Part shown: piece by piece, positions 39,885 through 49,321 of the stretch | How positions within the stretch are numbered: position 1 is the stretch's first letter | How the letters are laid out: each line of letters opens with the position of its first letter | DNA from: an uncultured Alphaproteobacteria bacterium | GTDB lineage: Bacteria > Pseudomonadota > Alphaproteobacteria > Rhodobacterales > Rhodobacteraceae | Reading direction: 5' to 3' | NCBI GenBank assembly: GCA_902567635.1 | Contig: CACFNV010000002.1 | Location: forward strand, 1 to 64,000 | DNA: 64,000 nt | Notes under the pieces: generated by a model | The model's database searches: none | Seen by the model: only the letters and a program-made list of their open reading frames with translations | What the model was told of the DNA's origin: nothing | Made by a program: the position numbers and the translations under genes

Positions 39885-40826
39885 ATGCGTGTTGGATTTA
39901 TTGGTCTTGGAAATCTTGGATATAGATTAGCAAATAATCTGGTAATGTCTAATGTTGAAACATTCATATATGATTTAAAAAGAGATTTAGGGAAAGAGTT
40001 GGAAGAAAAGGGAGCTGTTTGGATGGACTCCCCCCAAAGAGTGGCTGAATCTGCTGATATATGTATCACTTGTTTACCAAGTCCCCAGGCGGTTTCAATT
40101 GTCTTAGAAGGAAGCGATGGCCTTCTCAAAGGACTGGGGCCTGAGAAACTGTGGATTGAAATGAGTACTACTGATAGTGAGGAGGTAATCAGATTAGGTA
40201 GACTAGCTAAGGGAAGAGGTGCAAAGGTAGTAGAAGCACCGGTTTCTGGAGGCTGTCATAGAGCTTCGACCGGTAATATTTCAATTTTAGTAGGGGGTGA
40301 TAGGGATGCTTTTGAAGTTGCTCTCCCTATTTTAAAAATTATTGGTCGCAAAATAATTCATGTTGGGGAAATTGGTAAAGCATCCGTATTGAAAGTTGTA
40401 ACAAACTTTTTGGCATCAACTCACTTAGTTGCCATAGGTGAGGCGCTAATGGTTTGCAAAAGGTCTGGTTTGGATCTTGGCAAAGCATTTAAAGGAATAC
40501 AGGCAAGTTCGGGTAATAGTTTTGTTCATGAGACTGAAAGTCAAGTAATCTTAAGTGGAAGCTATAATGTTAACTTTACTATGGACCTAGTTTGTAAAGA
40601 TGTTGGATTATTTCAAAATCTAGTTGAGAGATTAGGCATAAAGGCTGACCTTTCACCATTAATAACTGAAATCTTTAAGGAGGGTAGAGATATTTTTGGA
40701 GACAAATCTTGGTCAACTAAAATTGTGAAGCGCCTCGAAGATGCTTGCAAAGAAAATTTGAGGGCTGAAGGGTTCCCCAGTGAACTGATTGACAAAGAAA
40801 GTAAGGCTGTAGGGGTAGAATTATAA
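39885..40826 (+). CDS. NAD(P)-dependent 3-hydroxyisobutyrate dehydrogenase-family oxidoreductase
   Basis: RVGFIGLGNLGYRLANNL, EAPVSGGCHRASTGNISILVGG, GKASVLKVVTNFL; AGGAG upstream of ATG 39885. Confidence 0.9.
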   Translation: MRVGFIGLGNLGYRLANNLVMSNVETFIYDLKRDLGKELEEKGAVWMDSPQRVAESADICITCLPSPQAVSIVLEGSDGLLKGLGPEKLWIEMSTTDSEEVIRLGRLAKGRGAKVVEAPVSGGCHRASTGNISILVGGDRDAFEVALPILKIIGRKIIHVGEIGKASVLKVVTNFLASTHLVAIGEALMVCKRSGLDLGKAFKGIQASSGNSFVHETESQVILSGSYNVNFTMDLVCKDVGLFQNLVERLGIKADLSPLITEIFKEGRDIFGDKSWSTKIVKRLEDACKENLRAEGFPSELIDKESKAVGVEL

Positions 40827-40840
40827 AAGAGCAAAAAGTT

Positions 40841-41329
40841 TCAAATATCCATAACGGATACTTTTCTCATCATAACTTCTTGAACCCAGTCTAGATCAGG
40901 AACTTGATCTACCTGCCATCCGGGAGGAGCTAAACCCTTCACTCCCGATCTCATGGAGAAAAGAAAGGCTCTAAAATTCGTAACGACATACTTCTCGGTA
41001 CCAGTAGGAGATCTCTCTCCCTTGAATTCAGAGGAAAACATACCAGTTAGTTTCCTGGCTGAGCCATCATCTTTGGTCTTTACCTTTTGATAAATATACC
41101 CTCTAATAATCTCTTCAGCAGCACTGCCAGCATCTACTTCAACTAATGAGGCTAACATTTTCTCTGCACACAGCTGGACAAATTCGGATGAGATTTCACT
41201 GTAATTCTCGGCTATAGCGCCTGAATATTTCTTAACGATTGTATTGATAGGAGCTGAGTAAACTAAGGTTTCTCTCGCAGCATTGGCACAGAAAATACAC
41301 AAAATCCATCCAGGGCAGTGAAGAGCCAT
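40841..41329 (-). CDS. Uncharacterised protein, paralog of 39084-39566
   Basis: See paralog; same block order over about 160 aa. Confidence 0.65.
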   Translation of the reverse strand: MALHCPGWILCIFCANAARETLVYSAPINTIVKKYSGAIAENYSEISSEFVQLCAEKMLASLVEVDAGSAAEEIIRGYIYQKVKTKDDGSARKLTGMFSSEFKGERSPTGTEKYVVTNFRAFLFSMRSGVKGLAPPGWQVDQVPDLDWVQEVMMRKVSVMDI

Positions 41330-41413
41330 TTGATTTATTTCCTTTCAATATTCCTTCTTAGGCTAATTTTTGTAAATTCTTTTACAATCATCAATTGATT
41401 TATACCAACTGAT

Positions 41414-42028
41414 TTACAAAAAACATAACATTTTTTCAGAAATTGTTTCCGGTGTTGCTCTTCTATTAAAAAATGTAAGCACTTTTCCATTTCGATCAGT
41501 TAAATAGGTGTAGGTTGAGTGATCTAGTAAATAAGTATTGTCAGCAAGATCTTTTTTATTTGATTTTCCATATACCTTATACAAGTCTTTTATCTTTTCA
41601 ATTTCTTCTTCTGACCCAGTAAGTGAAATCAAATCTTCATGAATATATTCTGAAAACTCTTTAAGTCTCTCGCTAGTATCTCTTTTTGGATCTAGTGTGA
41701 CAAAAACTAAATTTATTTTTTTTCCTAGCTTATCCATTATATCTTTAGCGTAAGCATTTCGTTCCAAATCATAGGGACATATATCGGGACAGAAGCTATA
41801 CCCAAAATAAATTAGTGAAATATCAGCTTGTTGGGTTGAAAGCTTTACTCTTCTATTATTCTGATCCAATAAATGAATCTCTCCGCCTAGGTCTTTGGCG
41901 AACCTTGTTTTAGTTTCACAACTCCCGTCACTAGAAATAATCCAGTAAAAATTATAGGAGAACGAGCCAACCACAACAATGAAAGCAATAAATAACAGAG
42001 GTAATAATACCCTTTTCTCGTTTAGCAT
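41414..42028 (-). CDS. SCO1/SenC family copper-binding protein
   Basis: IYFGYSFCPDICPYDL CxxxC motif, FVTLDPKRDT. Confidence 0.93.
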   Translation of the reverse strand: MLNEKRVLLPLLFIAFIVVVGSFSYNFYWIISSDGSCETKTRFAKDLGGEIHLLDQNNRRVKLSTQQADISLIYFGYSFCPDICPYDLERNAYAKDIMDKLGKKINLVFVTLDPKRDTSERLKEFSEYIHEDLISLTGSEEEIEKIKDLYKVYGKSNKKDLADNTYLLDHSTYTYLTDRNGKVLTFFNRRATPETISEKMLCFL

Positions 42029-42496
42029 CTATTTTGCCTTCACTGCAAAAGAAACAGTTTTGGTAAAGGTTTTTTCTGAATTTCTGAATTTTAATAGAAT
42101 ATCTTTTGTTGAATCTACCCTAAGGTCTCTATCAATACCAACAAACATTATATGTAGCCCTCCTGGTATGAAATTTACCTTATCACCCTTATCTATATCA
42201 ATTTGGTCCAAATGTATCATTGAAACTACCCCATCTTTTTCCTCAGACGTGTGTAACATGGTAGAACCAAAGTCACTAACTGCTTCCAATAGTGTAATTT
42301 TTTGACCACTTAAATTTTCTAACACCATATAGCCAGCGGCAGACTTAGCATTTTTTCCGATAACATTAATAAATGGGTTAGTAATTTTTATTTGTTCACT
42401 CTGCGCAAATGCTTTTTTAGATGTTGCAACTGAATTTTCGATTATGAGAATAAATATGAAAATAAAAGAGACTGCTTTTAAGTTTGATTTGATCAT
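42029..42496 (-). CDS. PCu(A)C family copper chaperone
   Basis: SAAGYMVLENLSGQKITL, MLHTSEEKDGVVSMIHLD, GGLHIMFVG. Confidence 0.93.
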   Translation of the reverse strand: MIKSNLKAVSFIFIFILIIENSVATSKKAFAQSEQIKITNPFINVIGKNAKSAAGYMVLENLSGQKITLLEAVSDFGSTMLHTSEEKDGVVSMIHLDQIDIDKGDKVNFIPGGLHIMFVGIDRDLRVDSTKDILLKFRNSEKTFTKTVSFAVKAK

Positions 42497-42658
42497 GAAA
42501 AAATGCCCTGCAAATATTTAACAGAAGGTCTATCGGAAAGGTTCATTTTGTCAAATTCTAAATTATAATATATATAAATTTTTTTAATTGGCTGATATCT
42601 AATTATTTTATATAAAATAAGCATTTGCTTTTGATTTCCATGGGAGCATGTTTAATAA

Positions 42659-43324
42659 ATGGTTAAAACTCTATTAGATGGATTCGAGAATTTTAGGAAA
42701 GAATATTTTTCTGAAAATTCAGTTTTGTTCCAAAAACTTGTGCGAAAAGGACAGTCTCCGAAAATTATGGTTGTGTGTTGCTCGGATTCTCGCGTTGACC
42801 CTGCAATACTGTTTGGGTTAAAGCCAGGTGATCTATTTGTTATCAGAAATGTGGCTAATCTAATACCTCCTTACAGGTCAGATGATCAATTTCATGGAGT
42901 GAGTGCGGCACTTGAATTTGGTGTTAAGGATTTAGCTGTTTCAGACATTGTAGTTTTAGGGCATGCGTTCTGCGGAGGAATCTCCGCATTATGTAAAAGA
43001 GTAATAAATGAAAATAAAAATGAGCATAATACAGAGAAAAAGGATGGTGATAGGGATTTTATTAATAAATGGGTTGATATAGCAAAACCTGCCCTGACAG
43101 AAATCAATTTTGATGATTGGCCGGGTAGCTCACAACATGAGGCGGAAAGAAAGGCAATATTAAACTCTGTTATGAACCTTAAAACATTCCCTTGGATTAA
43201 AACTGCTATTAAAAGTAAAAAACTAAGAGTACATGGTTGGTGGTTTGATATGAAAAATGGTGCGCTTTGGGGTAATGAAGAGTCTTCAAATAAATTTGTG
43301 AAATTAGTTCCCGGAGCAGTATGA
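42659..43324 (+). CDS. beta-class carbonic anhydrase
   Basis: VVCCSDSRVDP, VLGHAFCGGISAL. Confidence 0.94.
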   Translation: MVKTLLDGFENFRKEYFSENSVLFQKLVRKGQSPKIMVVCCSDSRVDPAILFGLKPGDLFVIRNVANLIPPYRSDDQFHGVSAALEFGVKDLAVSDIVVLGHAFCGGISALCKRVINENKNEHNTEKKDGDRDFINKWVDIAKPALTEINFDDWPGSSQHEAERKAILNSVMNLKTFPWIKTAIKSKKLRVHGWWFDMKNGALWGNEESSNKFVKLVPGAV

Positions 43325-43917
43325 CAGAAGATCAACAAACGATATCAGTTTATAATAAAAATATAGAACGATATAAAAAACTAGTTGTTACTACAAATTT
43401 AGACAAAAATGTCGAACTGTTTTTGAAAATGCTTAAAAGTAAAGCAGTTGTTTTGGATGCTGGTTGCGGTATTGGACAAGTATCATCAAAACTGCAATCA
43501 CTTGGCCATGTTGTCTACCCAATCGATGCTTCATTAGAGATGGTCAGGGTAGCCAGAACAGAATTCCAAGTGAATGCTACGCAACGCACTTTTGATCAGA
43601 TTGATGAGGTTAAGTTTTTTGGAGGAATTTGGGCTAATTTTAGTCTTCTTCATACCGAAAAAAAATATTTTCCTGAAAATCTAAATAAATTATTTATCGC
43701 ACTAAAACAAAATGGAGTATTTTTCTTTAGTCTTAAATATGGAACCGGAGAAAATAGAGACTCATTAGGAAGATATTATAGCTATTATTCGAAAGAAGAA
43801 GTTTTAGATATTTTGAACAAAGTTGGTTTTGTAGTGAGAAAACAGACTAATGGTGAAGACAAAGGGTTAACAAATGCTATTGAAAAATGGATGGGTTTTT
43901 TTTGTACAAAGAAATAA
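43321..43917 (+). CDS. class I SAM-dependent methyltransferase
   Basis: VLDAGCGIGQVSSKL motif I; ATGA overlap with carbonic anhydrase stop. Confidence 0.88.
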   Translation: MTEDQQTISVYNKNIERYKKLVVTTNLDKNVELFLKMLKSKAVVLDAGCGIGQVSSKLQSLGHVVYPIDASLEMVRVARTEFQVNATQRTFDQIDEVKFFGGIWANFSLLHTEKKYFPENLNKLFIALKQNGVFFFSLKYGTGENRDSLGRYYSYYSKEEVLDILNKVGFVVRKQTNGEDKGLTNAIEKWMGFFCTKK

Positions 43918-43933
43918 TATTTGAGGAGGAAAA

Positions 43934-44209
43934 ATGATTTTAAGGAAGATCTGGTTCTTATCTCTATCTTCTATATTTTTGGGTAGTTGCATGACTGGTT
44001 CAATATTAAGTGAAAGGTTCGCGAATGAATGTCAGAGAGCTGGCTTCAAAAAAGGGTCAAATGTATATAAATTATGCATTGAGAACAAAAAGGATATATA
44101 CAAGATAGATCAAGCTAACAGTCTGAGAAATCTGAACGACACGAATACGAGTATATCAAATACGTCAGGTAATACCGTATCTTTCAGTGCTACCTTTCGC
44201 TTGAATTGA
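43934..44209 (+). CDS. putative small lipoprotein
   Basis: Lipobox-like FLGSC; GAGGA ribosome-binding site. Confidence 0.55.
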   Translation: MILRKIWFLSLSSIFLGSCMTGSILSERFANECQRAGFKKGSNVYKLCIENKKDIYKIDQANSLRNLNDTNTSISNTSGNTVSFSATFRLN

Positions 44210-44310
44210 TTTATAGGCGTTTCTCTATCTAATAAGGCTTATTTAGATAGGCTTTAACATTTGTTTAAATTTCTGTGGGTAATGATGCTTGACAAGAAGG
44301 GTTAGAAAAG

Positions 44311-45243
44311 ATGATTTTTAATAAAAATCAGTTAGGCATTTTCTATATAATCTTAGGAATGACCATATATAGCTTTCATGACTTGAGCGTTAAGCTGATT
44401 TCGCAAGATACCTCCATTCTGCAAATCTTTCTAACAAGAGGGTCTGTAGGAGTTATTGTGACATTTTTAATTCTGAAATATTTGAATTATAAAGGTCAAC
44501 TGTATCCTTACTTTCCCAAGTTAGCGTTACTTCGATGTGTGTTAATGCATTTTGGCTTTTTTATATTCTTTATTTGTTTAGAAAAAATGCCCCTAGCTAT
44601 TGTTACGGCGCTTTTCTTTGTATCACCATTTTTTATATCAATACTATCTAAAATATTTTTGAAAGAAGTTATTGGAGGATTTAGGTTAATAGTAATTTTT
44701 GTCGGTTTCCTTGGGGTGGTCTTGATTGTTAAGCCTAACAGCGAACAAGGGTTTGAGTTGTTTTTTTTAGCTCCCTTATTCACTGCGTTTGCATATGCAT
44801 CAGCAATGGTGATTTCAAACTACACTTCTTATAAAGAAAATGCTTTTGTACAGGCTTTACAACAATATTTTGTGAGTTTTATTTTGACGCTTATTACTCT
44901 ATTAGTAATAAGAAGTGGTATTATTGATTATAATCAATTAGATGGGTGGGAATTTGTTACAAGAGAAATCCAATTAGAAAACTTTAACTTTTTTATAATC
45001 ATTGTAGTTCTGGCAGTTTTTGGCTGTTTGGGCATTGTGTCCTTAATTCATGCATATCAGATTGGCTCTCCAATAAGTAACGGACCTGTAGAATATATTC
45101 TTCTAGTGCTAGCTGTTATAAACGGATTTTTGTTTTTGGGAGAGGTTCCTGACAAATTATCTACATTGGGAATGGTTTTCATAATTTTTGGAGGGTGCAG
45201 CTTATTTTTACGTGAAGCCTTTGGAAAAAAAGTTAAACTATAA
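44311..45243 (+). CDS. EamA/DMT family transporter
   Basis: DMT TM pattern. Confidence 0.88.
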   Translation: MIFNKNQLGIFYIILGMTIYSFHDLSVKLISQDTSILQIFLTRGSVGVIVTFLILKYLNYKGQLYPYFPKLALLRCVLMHFGFFIFFICLEKMPLAIVTALFFVSPFFISILSKIFLKEVIGGFRLIVIFVGFLGVVLIVKPNSEQGFELFFLAPLFTAFAYASAMVISNYTSYKENAFVQALQQYFVSFILTLITLLVIRSGIIDYNQLDGWEFVTREIQLENFNFFIIIVVLAVFGCLGIVSLIHAYQIGSPISNGPVEYILLVLAVINGFLFLGEVPDKLSTLGMVFIIFGGCSLFLREAFGKKVKL

Positions 45244-45336
45244 GAGCTAATAAGTTGACGTAAGGTTAATTTTGTTGACTTTTATGCATTTAAAAGAAAA
45301 AATGAGCTATGCGTGCATTTTTTTGGAAAAATAGTC

Positions 45337-45696
45337 ATGGACCAAAATGCCTTTGATCAACTTAAGAGTGCTCTTCAATCTAAAACTGTTGAAAAAGATG
45401 AAATAATTTTTAATGAGGGTGAACAAGCTGGTGATGGCTATATTCTTTCGCTAGGAGAAGTTCTTCTGCTTCAAAAAGGAACTAGTGGTACTGAAGTTCA
45501 AAAGCAAAAGATAAAGTCTATGCAAGTTTTTGGTATTTGGAACTCGATATTTGAGTCGGAATCCAGGCTTTTTACAGCCAAGGCCTGTGAGAAGTCTTCA
45601 TTGCTGGTTATACCCAGGGCAACACTTGAGAAGAAACTAAAAACACTAGACCCCTTCCTCAGATTTTGTTTTCGACAGGCAATCCCAATAGAATGA
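45337..45696 (+). CDS. stand-alone cyclic nucleotide-binding-domain-like protein
   Basis: IIFNEGEQAGDGYILSLGEVLLLQK…; no HTH or effector domain attached. Confidence 0.65.
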   Translation: MDQNAFDQLKSALQSKTVEKDEIIFNEGEQAGDGYILSLGEVLLLQKGTSGTEVQKQKIKSMQVFGIWNSIFESESRLFTAKACEKSSLLVIPRATLEKKLKTLDPFLRFCFRQAIPIE

Positions 45697-45715
45697 TACA
45701 TAAATATAGTTAAAT

Positions 45716-46903
45716 CTATATTTTCTTTTTTTCAAAAATTCCAAATTCTTTAATAAAGAATACAAGTCCCAGTACAGGTCCTGGGAGAAGAATCCAGGCG
45801 ATGTAATTCCCGATTGAGTCATAAAAAAAAGTAGTAACATATATAGTGATCATGCTTATTGAAAAACCCACACAATTTTGCAATGTTAGAGCCGTCCCAA
45901 CTAAATCTTTAGGACAGACTGATGAAGAAATGGCAGAAAAGTGAGGAGAGTCAGAAATCACAAAGAAACCCCAAAATAGAAAAATAAAAACATCAAAATA
46001 AAAGTAATTATTTCCTATTAAAGGATAAACCAGGCAAATTAAACCACTCAAAAAAAGAGAAACAAATACTACAAAAGGGCTACCATAGTTCTTTGATACA
46101 ATGCCCCCGACGATGCATCCCATGCAACCAATGCCTATAACAAAAAAGCTTAATAATGAGACGGTGTATTCCAAACTAAAGGAAGTCGTCTTGAGAAGTG
46201 ATAGAGTTAACAGTAAAGGCACACATGTCCAAAATGCGTATAATTCCCACATATGACCAAAATAACCGAGAGCTGAAGAAACATATTTTTTATTTTTGAA
46301 TAGTTTTCCAAAATCGGAAATAAAATTGAAGTTTTGATTTTTTTTAGGTTTATGATAGGGGCCATCTCCAAGCATAAAGATGATTGCTGAAGAGAATATG
46401 CACAGAATAGATGCTACTCCTATAGTATATTGCCAATCAAAGGTAATTCCAACTGCCCGAATTAGGTAAGGGAGAGCAGACCCCATAACAAGCATACCTA
46501 CGAGTAAACTAAGGCTATTTGCTGCTCTTTTGGGATCCCAAGTTATTATTAGTTTCATTCCAACAGGATATATTCCCGCCAACGACATTCCCACTATGAA
46601 CCTCAATAATAGGGCAATAAAAAAGGGTATATTGTCGATAACTATAAGGAAGTTTGCAAACGCCCCAGTTAAACAACATAAAGATACAATTATTGATGGC
46701 TTGTATCGATCGGCAAACCCTGTAACTGCAAAAAGAAGTGTTCCAAATATAAATCCTAATTGAACTGAATTTGTAATTATTCCTATCCCGCTGTCGCTCA
46801 AAAGCCAAATTTCTTTTATCTGGGTAATAACGCCGTTAGTACTGAACCATAAAGAGGTTCCCAGCATCTCTGCGAAAACAATAAATATTACAGCCTTATG
46901 CAT
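45716..46903 (-). CDS. MFS transporter
   Basis: 12-TM MFS pattern; AEMLGTSLWFSTNGV. Confidence 0.85.
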   Translation of the reverse strand: MHKAVIFIVFAEMLGTSLWFSTNGVITQIKEIWLLSDSGIGIITNSVQLGFIFGTLLFAVTGFADRYKPSIIVSLCCLTGAFANFLIVIDNIPFFIALLLRFIVGMSLAGIYPVGMKLIITWDPKRAANSLSLLVGMLVMGSALPYLIRAVGITFDWQYTIGVASILCIFSSAIIFMLGDGPYHKPKKNQNFNFISDFGKLFKNKKYVSSALGYFGHMWELYAFWTCVPLLLTLSLLKTTSFSLEYTVSLLSFFVIGIGCMGCIVGGIVSKNYGSPFVVFVSLFLSGLICLVYPLIGNNYFYFDVFIFLFWGFFVISDSPHFSAISSSVCPKDLVGTALTLQNCVGFSISMITIYVTTFFYDSIGNYIAWILLPGPVLGLVFFIKEFGIFEKKKI

Positions 46904-47717
46904 CCGGTTTAAATCGTCTATTTCGATAAACTAAGGCTTCTTTCATTCCTTTATTTCGAGCTATCTCCATAAATCTCTTTTTATCAGGAGATCCCTTTGA
47001 TTCAATTTGATAGTCAATTTCCAAACTATTTTGAAGAGATTTAAGTAAACCTTGAATTTCATAACTTTGATTGATGGCCTTTTTTGTTTCCCTTACTAAA
47101 TTAGTATCTATTTCAGCCAAATTAAAGGCAATTTCTTTAGCTGTTTTTAGTAAAAATTTCTCTTCAGTTAATCTAGTTACCAAGCCTAATCTAAGAGCTT
47201 CCTCAGCTTTAATATTATCTTTTCCTAAAAGAATAATCTCCTTGGCAGCTTTTATGCCGGTGACCCAAGGTAAAAGCATTGTTACAATTCCAGCTCCAAA
47301 CCTTAATTCAGGTTCACCAAAAAAAGCATCTTTTGACGCAATTGTTATGTCGCAAGCTAACGCTAGTTCAAATGCGCCAGCTAAACAAGCTCCTCTAATA
47401 GCTGCTATTGTTGGTTTAGGACTATGCCAAAAACGCATTATAGTTTTAAAATCTAAGTCTAGAATCTCCTTCCACTCTTTGCCTTTTGGAGATTTTTCAA
47501 GCTGATCTTTTAAATCAAAACCTGAAGAAAAGGTGTTACCCTTACCAGAAATAATAATAGCCTTTATCTCATTGTCTTCTTCTGCAAAATCCATAGCTTT
47601 ATTTAACATTTCAAGGGTTTCACTATCCAAGGCATTTTTTCTTTCAGGCCTGTTTATAGTTATGAGAGCTAAACTACCTTCTACCTCATAAATAATATTA
47701 TTAGTGGTTTTTGTCAT
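46896..47717 (-). CDS. enoyl-CoA hydratase/isomerase
   Basis: FSSGFDLKDQL, AIRGACLAGAFELALACDITIAS. Confidence 0.92.
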   Translation of the reverse strand: MTKTTNNIIYEVEGSLALITINRPERKNALDSETLEMLNKAMDFAEEDNEIKAIIISGKGNTFSSGFDLKDQLEKSPKGKEWKEILDLDFKTIMRFWHSPKPTIAAIRGACLAGAFELALACDITIASKDAFFGEPELRFGAGIVTMLLPWVTGIKAAKEIILLGKDNIKAEEALRLGLVTRLTEEKFLLKTAKEIAFNLAEIDTNLVRETKKAINQSYEIQGLLKSLQNSLEIDYQIESKGSPDKKRFMEIARNKGMKEALVYRNRRFKPDA

Positions 47718-47776
47718 ATGAAAACTATACAGATTACCTAATTAAAAGCGAGAGTTTAGAAAATGTAAAAATACAG

Positions 47777-48637
47777 TTAGTTTGCTTTTCCTGGTAATTG
47801 CTTAGCAAATATTAAAATATAAGCTGTAGATAAAATAATTAGCGTGGAGCCTAAAACGAACCAAATATCTATAAGTTCTCCAAAGAATATAAAACCAATT
47901 AATGTTGCCCAAACCAATTGAAGGTAATTTGCTGGTTGAGTTACACTAATTGGGGCCAGTTTGAACGCAAGTGTCATAGTATAGTGACCACAGGTCGCAA
48001 AAAATGCAACTAATGATAGCCAAAGTGTTTCATATAAAGAAGGAGTTTGCCAGAAAAAGATAGCAAATGGAGCTAGTACTAAAGTCACAATAGAGTTCAA
48101 GCCTGTTAAAACTTCTATTATAGAATTTGAAGAAGATAGTTGTTTTGCAAGAATATAAGAACCTGCAAAAAAAATGGTTGCGATAATCATAGTTAACTGG
48201 CCTATTTCTATTCCTGTACCACTTGGGTTTACAATAACAAACATGCCAGTAAAACCAACTGCCAAAGCCAAAATTAATTTTTTAGATAATCTCTCTCCAA
48301 GGAAAAAGAAAGCAGCAATTGTCACAAAAACTGGGGTCATGTAACCAATTACGGTAACCTCGGACACTGGAATGGTAGCCATAGCAAAAAACCATCCTAT
48401 AACTCCCAAGCCATGGCATATACCGCGAGCAAAATGTATTTTATTTTTTTCTTGGTCAGCTTGAGTTACAAACATTTTAAATATAAGAGGGAGAAAAAAA
48501 ATCGTACTAGCGACATATCTGACAAAAGCAGCAACGGGCGCAGGCAAATCAGTACCCAGATGTCTTACCATTCCAGTAACAATAGCAAACAGAATGGTAG
48601 TGATTACCATCCAAAAAATAGCATGTAGATTCTTCAT
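47777..48637 (-). CDS. EamA/DMT family transporter
   Basis: DMT TM pattern. Confidence 0.88.
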   Translation of the reverse strand: MKNLHAIFWMVITTILFAIVTGMVRHLGTDLPAPVAAFVRYVASTIFFLPLIFKMFVTQADQEKNKIHFARGICHGLGVIGWFFAMATIPVSEVTVIGYMTPVFVTIAAFFFLGERLSKKLILALAVGFTGMFVIVNPSGTGIEIGQLTMIIATIFFAGSYILAKQLSSSNSIIEVLTGLNSIVTLVLAPFAIFFWQTPSLYETLWLSLVAFFATCGHYTMTLAFKLAPISVTQPANYLQLVWATLIGFIFFGELIDIWFVLGSTLIILSTAYILIFAKQLPGKAN

Positions 48638-48717
48638 TTAGTTTTGGGTTTAAAAATTCTAAAAAATTAATATGCTGTTTTAATTATATCGTCAATATTA
48701 TCTTATTTTTAAAAATT

Positions 48718-49299
48718 ATGTGCGGAAGATTTACACTTAGAAATTTTGAACAGGTTAAATCAGTTCATGATATAATCATTGATCCATCCTATAATATTGC
48801 CCCCTCACAACAGGCTTTGGTTATAAAGGAAGATGAGACACTAGATTTTATAGACTGGTCTTTTTCACCATTTTGGGCAAAAAAGCCATTTAACTTGATC
48901 AATGTGCAGTACGATAGCCTTGATGTAAAGCCAAGCTTTAAAAATTACAAAAAATGTGTTTTTTTGGCAGACGGTTGGTATGAATGGGTCAGATTAAAGG
49001 ATGGTTCGAGTAAGCCCATATTCATTCATCTAAATAATGATCTTTTTTATTTTGCGGCTATTTATAATGATGCGGGTGGAGCTATTGTGACAATAGACGC
49101 ACAGGCCAGTTTGAAAAATATACATCACAGACAACCAATGGTATTGAATGCAGAAGAAATTAAGGAATGGTTATTCTCAGAGAAGCAAGTTATTTTCTCT
49201 AAAATAATTGAGGCAATATCTTCATATGAGGTAAGCAAATATGTTAACTCTCCTAGAAATAATGATACAAAGTGCGTTCAACAAATTTCAGAAAAATAG
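48718..49299 (+). CDS. SRAP/HMCES-family (YedK-like) abasic-site protein
   Basis: MCGRFTL N-terminus, WYEW, HHRQPMVL. Confidence 0.9.
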   Translation: MCGRFTLRNFEQVKSVHDIIIDPSYNIAPSQQALVIKEDETLDFIDWSFSPFWAKKPFNLINVQYDSLDVKPSFKNYKKCVFLADGWYEWVRLKDGSSKPIFIHLNNDLFYFAAIYNDAGGAIVTIDAQASLKNIHHRQPMVLNAEEIKEWLFSEKQVIFSKIIEAISSYEVSKYVNSPRNNDTKCVQQISEK

Positions 49300-49321
49300 A
49301 AATTTTTCCTAATATAGATAA

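Noticed and set aside
41414-42496. Sco/PCu(A)C pair as something novel
   Set aside because: Well-known copper-delivery pair for cytochrome oxidase assembly; ordinary.
42892-43338. 148-aa minus-strand ORF
   Set aside because: Antisense shadow of the carbonic anhydrase gene.
47071-47505. 144-aa plus-strand ORF
   Set aside because: Antisense shadow of the enoyl-CoA hydratase gene 46896-47717.
48718-49299. SRAP/HMCES protein as part of a defence island
   Set aside because: No defence genes nearby; SRAP proteins are widespread housekeeping abasic-site sensors.
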